Below, piece after piece: positions 1 to 7,738 of a stretch of 64,000 nucleotides of DNA. The first letter of the stretch is position 1. The number at the start of each line of letters is the position of its first letter. The stretch spans positions 3,038,001 through 3,102,000 of the forward strand of contig NZ_CP010429.1 in the NCBI RefSeq assembly GCF_000974425.1, in the 5' to 3' direction. The notes beneath the pieces are model-generated. The model was not told the DNA's origin. It searched no databases and was given only the letters and a program-made list of their open reading frames with translations. The position numbers and the translations under genes are program-made. Origin of the DNA: Spirosoma radiotolerans. Its GTDB lineage: Bacteria; Bacteroidota; Bacteroidia; Cytophagales; Spirosomataceae.

Positions 1-2
1 TG

Positions 3-1466
3 CTTGCCGCTAACTGTATGGAAATGGGCCAGTATGAAGAGGCACTGACGGCTCTCCAAACGATCAGCGATCCCACGCTGCGGCCGTACAGCACCAAACT
101 GGAACAAAATTTTATTCCCCGGATAACGGACCTTACCCGGCTTAAACAACTGAACAAATCCTTCCCAAATGACCGGGTTATCGGACTGCTCCTGATTGAC
201 CTGATCCAGCGGACAGCTACTGACAAAGATGATCTGGAATTGTCGGATCGGTTAACCAACCGCTTTGGGGTTCCCCCGGCGCAGGTCGCAGCACCTGCCA
301 CGACCAATCCGCAGGTATCGGGAGCTCGTTCCACCAGGCCCGGTACGCAGCCGGGCAGAAACACGCGACCCAAGGGTTACTACAATGTGGCGGTTATGTT
401 CCCGTTCCGGGTCGATGAGTTCAGCAGCGATAAGCGGTTGCGGTCGAGCCAGTACGTATATGATCTTTACAATGGAATAAAGCTGGCCAAAACTAAATTG
501 CAGGAGGAGGGTATCACCGTCAATCTGTTTGCCTATGACCTGGACAATGATGCCAACAAAGCGCTTGAGTTGGTCAACAGTCCTGCTTTTGCCCAGACCG
601 ATCTGATTATTGGCCCCTTGTATGCCGAGCCCAACCGGATTGCCTCTGCCTACGCCAACCAGAACAACATTCTGTTGCTGAATCCAATTGCGACCAGCAG
701 CGAGCTGGTGGCGAATCAGCCCCTGTCTTTTCTGGCCCAGCCATCATTAAACCAGCAGGCCCAGAAAGTTGCCGAGCAGGTTCGGACGCTGAATGGCGCT
801 CGCCGGGCGGCCATCTATTTTGGGTCGAGCCGTAAAGATTCCCTACTGGCTAGTGCCTACCAGGCAGAGTTGACCCAACAAAATGTTAAAATTGTTGATT
901 TTCGGCGTGTGGGCGGTAGTGCCCAGGCAATGGCTGATGCCATGCAACTCACCGGGCCTGCTGCCACGACGCGTCCTGCCAGCGCTACAGCTCAGCAGGC
1001 GGGTATACCACTGGGGCATGTCTTTTTCGCCAGCAGCAATGATGACGATGGCCCCCGTATGCTCGATGCCTTAAGTCGCCGGAAAGTGAGTGGCCCCCTG
1101 ATTGCTACCGCGTCGGCCTTCGACTTCTACAAGAATCCACTGTCAACCTTCACGCGCCGGGAGTTGTATTTGTTGTATCCCGATTTTATAGACCCGACGC
1201 GGGAACCGGTCAATTTGTTTCAGGAGGAATACATTGCCAAACGCAATACCATTCCGTCTGTTTTTGCGAGTGAGGGGTATGATATGATGCTCTTCTTTGG
1301 GCGGCAACTGGCAAAAAATGCACTTCAGTCGCGTAATCGGAGCAATCTGCGTTCCGATACGGACGATTACCTGTTATCGGGTTTCGATTATACACAAAGT
1401 AATGATAATCAAATCGTTCCTATCGTAAAATACGAAGACGGGCGGTTTGTGAAAATTAATGAGTGA
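3..1466 (+). CDS. LpoA/LppC-like envelope protein with type I periplasmic-binding fold (5' partial)
   Basis: The frame is already open at the left edge of the window, so the N-terminus and any signal peptide are missing. The first ~90 residues are helical and TPR-like (MGQYEEALTAL). Residues ~95-125 are a Thr/Arg/Pro-rich linker. From YYNVAVMFPF to the end runs a type I periplasmic-binding fold (IIGPLYAEP, LLNPIAT, FASEGYDMMLF), as in amino-acid ABC binding proteins. Helical repeats followed by this fold is the layout of LpoA/LppC penicillin-binding-protein activators; a plain substrate-binding protein is the alternative. No transporter genes lie nearby, which favours a structural or regulatory envelope role. 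The stop codon (1464-1466) lies inside the left arm of the palindrome that follows. Confidence 0.7.
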   Translation, partial: LAANCMEMGQYEEALTALQTISDPTLRPYSTKLEQNFIPRITDLTRLKQLNKSFPNDRVIGLLLIDLIQRTATDKDDLELSDRLTNRFGVPPAQVAAPATTNPQVSGARSTRPGTQPGRNTRPKGYYNVAVMFPFRVDEFSSDKRLRSSQYVYDLYNGIKLAKTKLQEEGITVNLFAYDLDNDANKALELVNSPAFAQTDLIIGPLYAEPNRIASAYANQNNILLLNPIATSSELVANQPLSFLAQPSLNQQAQKVAEQVRTLNGARRAAIYFGSSRKDSLLASAYQAELTQQNVKIVDFRRVGGSAQAMADAMQLTGPAATTRPASATAQQAGIPLGHVFFASSNDDDGPRMLDALSRRKVSGPLIATASAFDFYKNPLSTFTRRELYLLYPDFIDPTREPVNLFQEEYIAKRNTIPSVFASEGYDMMLFFGRQLAKNALQSRNRSNLRSDTDDYLLSGFDYTQSNDNQIVPIVKYEDGRFVKINE

Positions 1467-1536
1467 ACGAATGACTGAGCGAAAGAGTGAAAAAGCCGAG
1501 GCCAATTCGCTCTTTCGCTCAGCCATTCGTTCACTC
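1461..1536. repeat. long palindrome, 27-bp arms, period-4 GANN units
   Basis: Left arm 1461-1487 and right arm 1510-1536 pair at 26 of 27 positions around a 22-nt loop. The left arm reads as consecutive tetramers GAGT, GAAC, GAAT, GACT, GAGC, GAAA, GAGT. It contains the stop codon of the upstream gene and ends 9 bp before the hemL start. There is no T-tract on the plus strand, so it is not a textbook terminator. Confidence 0.85.
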
Positions 1537-1545
1537 CTTCAGAAG

Positions 1546-2838
1546 ATGACGACAAGCGAACAACTGTTTGAAAAAGCCAAAACACTGATTCCTGGTGGGG
1601 TTAACTCACCCGTTCGGGCGTTTCGGGCGGTGGGCGGATCGCCCATCTTTATTAAGTCGGCTAAAGGACCTTATCTGTTCGATGAAGATGGCCGGCAATA
1701 CATTGAGCTGATCAACTCCTGGGGACCGATGATACTGGGTCATGCCTTTGAGCCGGTTGAAAAAGCCGTTCGGGATGCCATTCAGCACTCGTTTTCCTTC
1801 GGAGCACCGACCCGGAAAGAAGTGGAAATGGCGGAGTTAATCACTGCTATGGTGCCGTCGGTCGAGAAAGTCCGGATGGTCAATTCAGGTACCGAAGCCA
1901 CCATGGCCGCCATTCGGGTGGCGCGTGGGTTTACGGGGCGCGACAAGCTCATCAAGTTTGAGGGCTGCTACCACGGGCATGGCGATTCGTTTCTCATTGC
2001 CGCCGGTAGTGGCGCCATGACGATGGGCATTCCGGACAGTCCGGGGGTTACGAAAGCAACCGCTGCCGATACCCTCACCGCGCCCTACAACGACCTGGCC
2101 GCCGTTGAAACGTTACTGGACAACAACCACAACCAGGTCGCGGCCATCATTCTGGAGCCGGTGGTGGGTAATATGGGTTGCGTACTGCCCGAACCGGGTT
2201 TTCTGCAGGGTATTCGTGACCTCTGCGACAAGCACGGGGTCGTGTTGATTTTCGACGAGGTAATGACGGGTTTCCGGCTGGCCAAAGGGGGCGCTCAGGA
2301 ACGCTTCGGGATTACCCCCGACCTGACAACCATGGGGAAAATTATTGGTGGCGGGATGCCCGTTGGCGCCTATGGCGGTCGGGCCGACATCATGAACCTG
2401 GTCGCACCAGCTGGCCCGGTCTATCAGGCCGGTACCTTATCGGGCAATCCGATTGCCATGTCGGCGGGCTTAGCCATGCTCCATCACCTGAACGAGCATC
2501 CGGAGGTGTATACCCGTCTGGAAGAAATTGGGAAAACCCTCACCGACGGTTTCCGCGCGGGCCTGCAAAAGGCGGGCCTGTCGTACACCATCAATCACAT
2601 CGGATCCATGTTCACGCTGTTCATGACGGAGCGATCGGTGACCAACTTTACCGAAGCCAAGTCCTGCGACATCCCCCAGTTTGGCCGCTATTTTCACGCC
2701 ATGCTGGAGCGGGGGATATACCTGGCCCCGTCGCAGTTCGAGAGTTTGTTTTTATCCGTTGCCCTGACCGATGATCTGGTTGCTCAGATTATCCAGGCCA
2801 ATGAAGAAAGCCTTATCTCAATGATGAAGGATAAATGA
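1546..2838 (+). CDS. hemL: glutamate-1-semialdehyde 2,1-aminomutase
   Basis: Converts glutamate-1-semialdehyde to 5-aminolevulinate, the C5-pathway precursor of all tetrapyrroles, in the cytosol with pyridoxal phosphate. The 430 residues match the family length. Visible are the N-terminal IPGGVNSPVRAF, the cofactor pocket NSGTEA, FDEVMTGFR with the PLP-ring aspartate, and TTMGKIIGGG, whose Lys265 should form the Schiff base. I start at ATG 1546 (MTTSEQLFEKAK), where family homology begins; an in-frame ATG at 1459 would add 29 residues encoded by the palindrome. The final codons (MMKDK and stop) lie in the left arm of the next palindrome. Together with cobA at 32 kb it fits siroheme and heme synthesis. 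Confidence 0.96.
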   Translation: MTTSEQLFEKAKTLIPGGVNSPVRAFRAVGGSPIFIKSAKGPYLFDEDGRQYIELINSWGPMILGHAFEPVEKAVRDAIQHSFSFGAPTRKEVEMAELITAMVPSVEKVRMVNSGTEATMAAIRVARGFTGRDKLIKFEGCYHGHGDSFLIAAGSGAMTMGIPDSPGVTKATAADTLTAPYNDLAAVETLLDNNHNQVAAIILEPVVGNMGCVLPEPGFLQGIRDLCDKHGVVLIFDEVMTGFRLAKGGAQERFGITPDLTTMGKIIGGGMPVGAYGGRADIMNLVAPAGPVYQAGTLSGNPIAMSAGLAMLHHLNEHPEVYTRLEEIGKTLTDGFRAGLQKAGLSYTINHIGSMFTLFMTERSVTNFTEAKSCDIPQFGRYFHAMLERGIYLAPSQFESLFLSVALTDDLVAQIIQANEESLISMMKDK

Positions 2839-2872
2839 TGAGTGATATCCGATACATCATTTATCCTTCATC
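2823..2872. repeat. palindrome, 18-bp perfect arms, heptad units
   Basis: Left arm 2823-2840 and right arm 2855-2872 are exact reverse complements around a 14-nt loop. The left side reads as heptamers GATGAAG, GATAAAT, GATGAGT, GATATCC. It covers the last codons and stop of hemL and ends 18 bp before the glycosyltransferase start. Confidence 0.8.
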
Positions 2873-2890
2873 CTTCATCCTTCGTTCACC

Positions 2891-3916
2891 GTGTTCTTCT
2901 CGATTATTATTCCCGTCTTCAATCGCCCTGACGAGCTCCGCGAGTTGCTGGCTAGTCTGACAAAACAGACGTACCAGCAATTTGAGGTGCTGGTGATTGA
3001 AGACGGTTCGGTTGACAAAGCGGATGGCGTGGTGGCTGAATTCGCCAGTCGGCTCGATATTCGTTATTTCTTCAAAGAAAACTCGGGGCAGGGGTTCACC
3101 CGAAATTATGGTTTCGAGCGGGCCAGGGGCGACTATTTTGTCATTTTTGACTCCGATGCGCTCGTGCCCCCGCACTATTTTTCGGTCGTTTCCCAGCGGC
3201 TTGCCGGAGACCCAGGATCTGCACAACCAGCGCTCGATGCCTATGGAGGCCCTGATGCGGCTCACCCCGACTTTACCCCCATTCAAAAAGCGATCAGCTA
3301 TTCCATGACGTCCCCGTTTACAACGGGGGGAATACGGGGTAGTAAGAAAAACCTGGGAGGGACCTATCATCCCCGCAGTTTTAACATGGGCCTCTCCCGA
3401 ACGGTATGGGAAACCATTGGAGGATATGCCTTGAGCCGCATGGGGGAGGATATCGAATTTGCCATTCGAATCATTGAAAACGGCTTTCGTACGGGCTTGA
3501 TTCCGGATGCCTTTATCTACCACAAACGCCGGACAAACTTCGGGCAGTTCTATCGTCAGCTGCGTTTCTTCGGCCGGGCCCGGATTAATATATCCCGGTA
3601 TTATCCGGCTGAACTCAAGCTGGTTCATGCGTTTCCGGCTTTATTCACGCTCTTTGTCTTATCCGTGCCTGTGTGGGTGTTCATCAGCCCTGTCTTGTTT
3701 GGGCTGGCGCTGGGAATGCTAATCGTTTTCTCGTTGCTTATCCTGATCGACGCTAGCCGAAAAGAGAAAAGTCTGCGCGTTGGCCTGTTAAGCGTCGTCG
3801 CGGCTTTTGTGCAATTGATTGGCTATGGCATGGGCTTTCTGACGGAAGGCTGGAAACGAGTAAGAGAACCCAAAGAATTTCGGGAAACCGGAGCTTCTAT
3901 CGACTATCCGTCATAA
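2891..3916 (+). CDS. family 2 glycosyltransferase, membrane-anchored
   Basis: A GT-A-fold glycosyltransferase that should transfer an activated sugar to a lipid or polysaccharide acceptor at the inner membrane. The N-terminal FFSIIIPVFNRPDEL is the GT2 opening, VIEDGSVD follows, and FDSDA (Asp87-Ser88-Asp89) is the nucleotide-sugar/metal motif. MGEDIEF carries the likely catalytic acid. Residues ~255-310 form two hydrophobic helices, so the catalytic domain is membrane-tethered. The start is GTG at 2891, because GT2 homology begins at the first residue. It follows hemL on the same strand across a palindrome, and no other polysaccharide genes adjoin, so the acceptor cannot be told. Confidence 0.88.
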   Translation: MFFSIIIPVFNRPDELRELLASLTKQTYQQFEVLVIEDGSVDKADGVVAEFASRLDIRYFFKENSGQGFTRNYGFERARGDYFVIFDSDALVPPHYFSVVSQRLAGDPGSAQPALDAYGGPDAAHPDFTPIQKAISYSMTSPFTTGGIRGSKKNLGGTYHPRSFNMGLSRTVWETIGGYALSRMGEDIEFAIRIIENGFRTGLIPDAFIYHKRRTNFGQFYRQLRFFGRARINISRYYPAELKLVHAFPALFTLFVLSVPVWVFISPVLFGLALGMLIVFSLLILIDASRKEKSLRVGLLSVVAAFVQLIGYGMGFLTEGWKRVREPKEFRETGASIDYPS

Positions 3917-4007
3917 TGCCAACGGATGGTCCATAAAAAGTCAGGATTGTTAACGAAATTCGCTGCTGTAACGTTATCCACATGAATCCTTGTGACTCCT
4001 ATAGGTT

Positions 4008-4364
4008 ATGTCCAAACTTGCTAAACCACCCGGTCAACGATTAGTAAAACGCATGAGTACCCGAACAAAGGGGCTGATCGTGGCTCCATTAGGTCTGCTC
4101 TTGTGTAGTATCGGCTTGTGTGTGTTTAGTGAGGCTGCTCAGGCAAAACACATGGATGCCCCCTTTCGGCAATGGTTTTTGTGGGGTGCGTACAGCCTGA
4201 TCCTGTTCAATGGTGGCCTGTTGCTCTTTGGGCAGGCTGTCCGGTATCGGGCACAGCTTGATTACCGTCGGTTTGTCCGGCGTGAACTCAAAAAACGGGA
4301 TCGCGAGTGGGCCCGCCTGCGCCCAAAACGAAAAGCCTCACCGGGTAAGGGCGAGGCTAAATAA
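4008..4364 (+). CDS. small two-helix membrane protein, unknown function
   Basis: A protein of 118 residues with a basic N-terminus, two hydrophobic helices (about 23-43 and 54-75) and a strongly basic C-terminal tail (RRELKKRDREWARLR and on). The short loop between the helices and the positive ends suggest both termini face the cytosol. I do not recognise a family. The ATG at 4008 is preceded by a 90-bp gap; an internal ATG at 4053 (MSTRTKG) is possible. It converges on the small basic gene at 4394, with a likely shared hairpin at 4334-4358 inside its 3' end. Confidence 0.6.
   Translation: MSKLAKPPGQRLVKRMSTRTKGLIVAPLGLLLCSIGLCVFSEAAQAKHMDAPFRQWFLWGAYSLILFNGGLLLFGQAVRYRAQLDYRRFVRRELKKRDREWARLRPKRKASPGKGEAK
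4334..4358 (-). terminator. putative terminator of the 51-residue gene
   Basis: AGCCTC and GAGGCT arms (4334-4339 / 4353-4358) are followed on the minus strand by TTTT, 35 bp past the stop of the small gene at 4394. It overlaps the 3' end of the convergent gene. Confidence 0.45.
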
Positions 4365-4393
4365 TCGTCAGCAAGTCAACTGGACGTTTTCGA

Positions 4394-4549
4394 TTAAGCT
4401 GCTTTCTTCTCAGCAAACGAAGCTTTGATGGCTTCTACGTCTACATTCTTGATGGTTGGCTTCCGCAGCAACTGTTTGATGGCATTGGTCTTGTTATTGG
4501 CAATAGCCCGGTTGCGACGAGCTTTCCGCTTAAGTTCTGTTACTCCCAT
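4394..4549 (-). CDS. 51-residue basic protein, unknown function
   Basis: An ATG-to-TAA frame of 51 codons reads MGVTELKRKARRNRAIANNK at its start and ends FAEKKAA. It is rich in Lys and Arg in the first 30 residues, then carries the phrase PTIKNVDVEAIKASF. I do not recognise a named family. Its charge and size resemble small ribosome- or nucleic-acid-associated proteins, but that is inference. Support for a real gene: a good TAnnTTTG element sits 40 bp upstream (4589-4596, minus strand), a hairpin with T-run follows the stop, and no other frame explains this interval. Confidence 0.7.
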   Translation of the reverse strand: MGVTELKRKARRNRAIANNKTNAIKQLLRKPTIKNVDVEAIKASFAEKKAA

Positions 4550-4588
4550 GATTGTATCTTTTTAACGTGTCAGTTCAAAATCAGAGCG

Positions 4589-4596
4589 CAAAAATA
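4589..4596 (-). promoter_or_regulatory. TAnnTTTG promoter element of the 51-residue gene
   Basis: TATTTTTG on the minus strand matches the Bacteroidota -7 consensus TAnnTTTG. It implies a leader of roughly 35 nt. No clear -33 box is visible. Confidence 0.5.
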
Positions 4597-4744
4597 CGAT
4601 TTTTTTGGACAGAACGGTCGATTCGATCCGTTTTTTATCGTATTCATTGCTTCATGCCCCTTCCTAAACACCTTATAGGCACAGGAATAACCGATGAATA
4701 GGACAAAATCGATGGTTTTCTGCTTATCCTGTACGCCCGTCCAT

Positions 4745-4752
4745 TAATTTTG
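4745..4752 (+). promoter_or_regulatory. TAnnTTTG promoter element of hisS, four bases before the ATG
   Basis: TAATTTTG ends at 4752 and the hisS ATG begins at 4757. With a normal -7 position, transcription would begin at or next to the start codon, giving a leaderless or nearly leaderless mRNA. Confidence 0.55.
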
Positions 4753-4756
4753 CAGT

Positions 4757-6121
4757 ATGCAAAAACCCACATTGCCGAAAGGCACCCGTGATTTTGGCCC
4801 GGAGCAGATGAGCAAACGGCTGTTTATATTCAACACCATTCGCGAGACCTTCAACCGCTTTGGTTTTCAACCCCTGGAAACCCCATCGATGGAAAACCTG
4901 TCGACGCTGACGGGTAAATACGGGGACGAGGGCGACCAACTCCTATTTAAAATACTTAATTCCGGTGATTTTGCCGCCATCGTCACGGAACTCGATCTGG
5001 CCGCGGGTTCGAAAAAGCTAACCGCAAAAATTGCCGAGAAAGGCCTGCGGTATGACCTGACCGTACCGTTTGCCCGCTATGTGGTCATGAACCGGAATGC
5101 GCTCACAATGCCCTTCAAACGGTACCAGATGCAACCCGTCTGGCGGGCCGACCGGCCACAGAAGGGCCGTTATCGGGAGTTTTACCAATGTGATGCCGAC
5201 GTAGTAGGAACGGATTCGCTTGTTTGCGAAGCGGAGATTGTGCTCATGATCCACGAGGTGTTTCGGAATCTGAACATTCCCGATTTTACGGTAAAAATTA
5301 ACAATCGGAAAATCCTGGCGGGTATTGCTGAGGTCATTGGCGCTCCCGGTCAGGAAGGAACGCTGAGTGTGGCGATTGATAAGCTGGATAAAATAGGGAA
5401 AGAAAAGGTATTGAATGAATTAACCGAACGGGGTTTCTCGGCGGAGACAGCAACCAATCTGGAACCGCTTTTCTCTTTCCATACGCTGGGGGTAGGGCAG
5501 GTACTTGAGCCGTTGAAAACCTGGCTTTCAGCCTCAGACGTTGCTCAAAAGGGAATCGCTGAACTTGAAGAAACACTCTTGTTGGTCAGTCAGTATGGTT
5601 TATCAGACGCTTGTGTTGAGATTGACCCCACTTTGGCGCGGGGACTGTCGTATTATACAGGGGCAATTTTTGAAGTGAAGGCCAATGGCGTATCAATTGG
5701 CAGCGTCAGTGGAGGAGGTCGGTACGATAACCTGACGGGTGCCTTTGGCATGCCGGGCCTGTCGGGGGTTGGGATCTCGTTTGGGGTAGATCGTATTTAC
5801 GATGTGATGGAGGAATTGAACCTGTTTCCGGTTAGTGCTGGCCAGGGGACGAAAGTACTTATTGTTCCGTTCGATGCCGAAGCGCGTTTAGTTGCTTTGC
5901 CCTTGCTGCGTCAACTTCGAACGGCTAATCTAGCCGCTGAAATGTATCCTGACTTGGCAAAAGTGAAGAAGATGCTCGATTATGCCAATGCCAAAGCCAT
6001 TCCGTATGTGGTATTGATCGGCTCAGAAGAGGTGCAAACGGGTCTGGTATCCATTAAGAATATGATTACCGGCGAGCAACAGAAAGCGACATTGGAAGAG
6101 TTGTTGCAACGGCTAAGCTGA
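4757..6121 (+). CDS. hisS: histidyl-tRNA synthetase
   Basis: A class II aminoacyl-tRNA synthetase that charges tRNA-His in the cytosol. At 454 residues it has the usual length. Visible are the N-terminal PKGTRDFGPEQM, motif 2 (QPVWRADRPQKGRYREFYQ), the histidine-specific LARGLSYYTGAIFEV and motif 3 (GVGISFGVDRIYDV). The C-terminal ~95 residues (TKVLIVPFDAEARLVALPLL) form the anticodon-binding domain. The ATG at 4757 is the natural start and a TAnnTTTG promoter element ends only four bases upstream. It is monocistronic, followed by three small hairpins. Confidence 0.97.
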   Translation: MQKPTLPKGTRDFGPEQMSKRLFIFNTIRETFNRFGFQPLETPSMENLSTLTGKYGDEGDQLLFKILNSGDFAAIVTELDLAAGSKKLTAKIAEKGLRYDLTVPFARYVVMNRNALTMPFKRYQMQPVWRADRPQKGRYREFYQCDADVVGTDSLVCEAEIVLMIHEVFRNLNIPDFTVKINNRKILAGIAEVIGAPGQEGTLSVAIDKLDKIGKEKVLNELTERGFSAETATNLEPLFSFHTLGVGQVLEPLKTWLSASDVAQKGIAELEETLLLVSQYGLSDACVEIDPTLARGLSYYTGAIFEVKANGVSIGSVSGGGRYDNLTGAFGMPGLSGVGISFGVDRIYDVMEELNLFPVSAGQGTKVLIVPFDAEARLVALPLLRQLRTANLAAEMYPDLAKVKKMLDYANAKAIPYVVLIGSEEVQTGLVSIKNMITGEQQKATLEELLQRLS

Positions 6122-6144
6122 GCCGTATCTTCGAACCATCAGGT

Positions 6145-6323
6145 GGTCTGTGTCCGCACAGACCGGGGAAGCGGCTGAGCTGTTTCCTGCTGATGTACAT
6201 ACGAAGTGATCAGGTTGGTTGTATCCGTGGGCCGTGTCCTCGCGGCCCACTTACCTCTCCGGATGATAAAGCCGTTGCTGACTGCACCGGCGGACCGGAC
6301 CGACAAGGCTGTGTCCTCACGGC
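6145..6323. repeat. three related small hairpins with a GTGTCC loop
   Basis: The 211-bp gap after hisS holds no gene but has three dyads with the same core: 6145-6164 (GGTCTG / CAGACC), 6227-6250 (GTGGGCCG / CGGCCCAC) and 6307-6323 (GGCTGTG / CACGGCC, one G-T pair). All share GTGTCC followed by a pyrimidine-purine return. Arms differ in sequence but keep pairing, which suggests selection on structure. Confidence 0.6.
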
Positions 6324-6332
6324 CCTCGGAGT

Positions 6333-7223
6333 TTATTGGAACGTTTGCACAAACCGTTCTAACGCATCAAATCCATTTGGTCGTTTCAGTTGATTGATCG
6401 CGGCAACCTGGGCAATGCGTAGGGCTTGCTGGAAATGTGTTTGCAGGTAGGTACCGGTTAACAGCTGAATGGGTAATGGAAAATGTTTTAACAGTTCGAC
6501 CGGTGCCAGGAGGGGTCTGATCGGTTCGCTCCTTTTGCGTGAGTTTTGCGGGTAAAGCAGCGTGATGCTCCGTAGGGGAACCGGGTTTCTGGGGAAGGTA
6601 GCTAGCGGCTGATTAACGAGGTATTTCGTTGCGCCTTCGAAAGAGGGTTCGAGCACTGATTCGTCGAAAGCCAGGCCATCGACCGTATTCTTCCAGATCT
6701 TATACTGGCCGAAAGCAGGCACAACAAACGGGTTGTTGTCAATGAGTTGAATCGCGACCAGGTCATCGGTCAGCACCGTGTGCCCTGCTTTTCCAAAGGC
6801 CGCTGCGGTGGTCGATTTGCCCGCACCGGGGATGCCTAAATAAACGGCTGCGTCATGGCCAACCTGAACGGCGCTTCCGTGCAGCAGGAAAAGGCCGCGC
6901 TGGTACAACACTAAGCCGATGACCTCACTAAGCAGAAAGAGTCGTAGCGTTCCTGCGTCGGCCCCTTCGTTCTGGTACGTGATGGTATTGCCTGCCGCAA
7001 TCTTGAAGCGGCCAATGCCCGCCCAGTTCAGGAGAATACCCGACGAGGTAAGGCCTAACCGGGCGCGTACCCCACGGCGCTGGATGCGGGTGGGGCGATT
7101 GGCGCGTTGGTGGAGGGGTGCCTCCTGAATAAAAACATCCGTTTCGGCGGTCGATTCCTGTAAAACTCCGGTGAAATCCAAGCACGTTTCAAGAGTTAAG
7201 CCAAAGGCCAGGTACTTTCCCAT
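6333..7223 (-). CDS. HPr-kinase-like P-loop protein
   Basis: The C-terminal half resembles the P-loop domain of HPr serine kinase/phosphorylase. Walker A GIPGAGKST is at residues 130-138, preceded by LLHGSAVQV and followed by HTVLTDDLVAI, the acidic strand seen in HprK-type kinases. It lacks the true HprK N-terminal domain and the signature after the P-loop is diverged. Such stand-alone homologues often sit in peptide or polysaccharide clusters, but this one is alone, with no HPr or PTS gene in view. The substrate is unknown. The start at 7223 has no nearby in-frame competitor. Confidence 0.72.
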   Translation of the reverse strand: MGKYLAFGLTLETCLDFTGVLQESTAETDVFIQEAPLHQRANRPTRIQRRGVRARLGLTSSGILLNWAGIGRFKIAAGNTITYQNEGADAGTLRLFLLSEVIGLVLYQRGLFLLHGSAVQVGHDAAVYLGIPGAGKSTTAAAFGKAGHTVLTDDLVAIQLIDNNPFVVPAFGQYKIWKNTVDGLAFDESVLEPSFEGATKYLVNQPLATFPRNPVPLRSITLLYPQNSRKRSEPIRPLLAPVELLKHFPLPIQLLTGTYLQTHFQQALRIAQVAAINQLKRPNGFDALERFVQTFQ

Positions 7224-7266
7224 CGGTAGGTAATCGCAAGGGTAATTACCTCAAAAGTAGAAAAAA

Positions 7267-7298
7267 TAAGGGCCGCTCCCGCCGACTGATCGCCCTTA
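7267..7298 (-). terminator. terminator after the 115-residue exported protein
   Basis: TAAGGGC / GCCCTTA arms (7267-7273 / 7292-7298) overlap the stop codon of the gene ending at 7296 and run into six T on the minus strand. Confidence 0.55.
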
Positions 7299-7643
7299 GC
7301 GTTGATTTATCTTTTTCCTGGACATCGGTTCCTGACTAGTCTTCTTATCCTTTGAGCCCGTTTTTGCCTGGTTTTTTACGGAATTGCCTGATCCATCCGG
7401 CGACTTTGTACGGTTGCTGGCACCGGTTGGCGGTACATACATATACGCCCGGGAAGCTCCTTCATCGGCAATGGTCATGCTGGATGCACTGGAAGCGGCC
7501 GGCCGTTTGCCTTCCGTCAGGTAACCAGAGCCTGTTGAGGCCGTTGACCCGCCACTGCGGCCACCGGTAGTCGATTGGGCCTGGCCCGACAGCGCGAGGC
7601 CCAGTGCCAGAAAGAGTGTCGTTGTTGAGATGATCGTTTTCAT
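7296..7643 (-). CDS. small exported protein, unknown function
   Basis: 115 residues from ATG 7643. The N-terminus (MKTIISTTTLFLALGLALS, then GQAQ) is a clear Sec signal peptide with cleavage likely after GQA. The mature part is low-complexity, rich in Gly, Ser, Thr and Lys, with no cysteine and no recognised domain; it ends in a run of basic residues. An upstream in-frame ATG at 7709 would add 22 residues in front of the signal peptide and is rejected for that reason. It lies downstream of the DUF4142 gene on the same strand, separated by a terminator. Confidence 0.65.
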   Translation of the reverse strand: MKTIISTTTLFLALGLALSGQAQSTTGGRSGGSTASTGSGYLTEGKRPAASSASSMTIADEGASRAYMYVPPTGASNRTKSPDGSGNSVKNQAKTGSKDKKTSQEPMSRKKINQR

Positions 7644-7683
7644 AAGCTGACTGTTAACGTTTGTTGAGTCGATGAAGTCAAAA

Positions 7684-7720
7684 ATGCCCCTGTTATGCGT
7701 TTCGGTCATGACAGGGGCAT
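7684..7720 (-). terminator. terminator of the DUF4142 gene
   Basis: ATGCCCCTGT / ACAGGGGCAT (7684-7693 / 7711-7720), perfect 10-bp arms, followed by four T on the minus strand, 19 bp past the DUF4142 stop. Confidence 0.65.
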
Positions 7721-7738
7721 CCGTCTGTTGTTTACGAA

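Noticed and set aside
2861..3628. 255-codon minus-strand frame opposite the glycosyltransferase
   Set aside because: It is antisense to a gene with clear GT2 motifs and has no family resemblance.
3974..3982. perfect TTATCCACA before the small membrane-protein gene
   Set aside because: A single isolated DnaA box can occur by chance; no AT-rich element or second box lies nearby.
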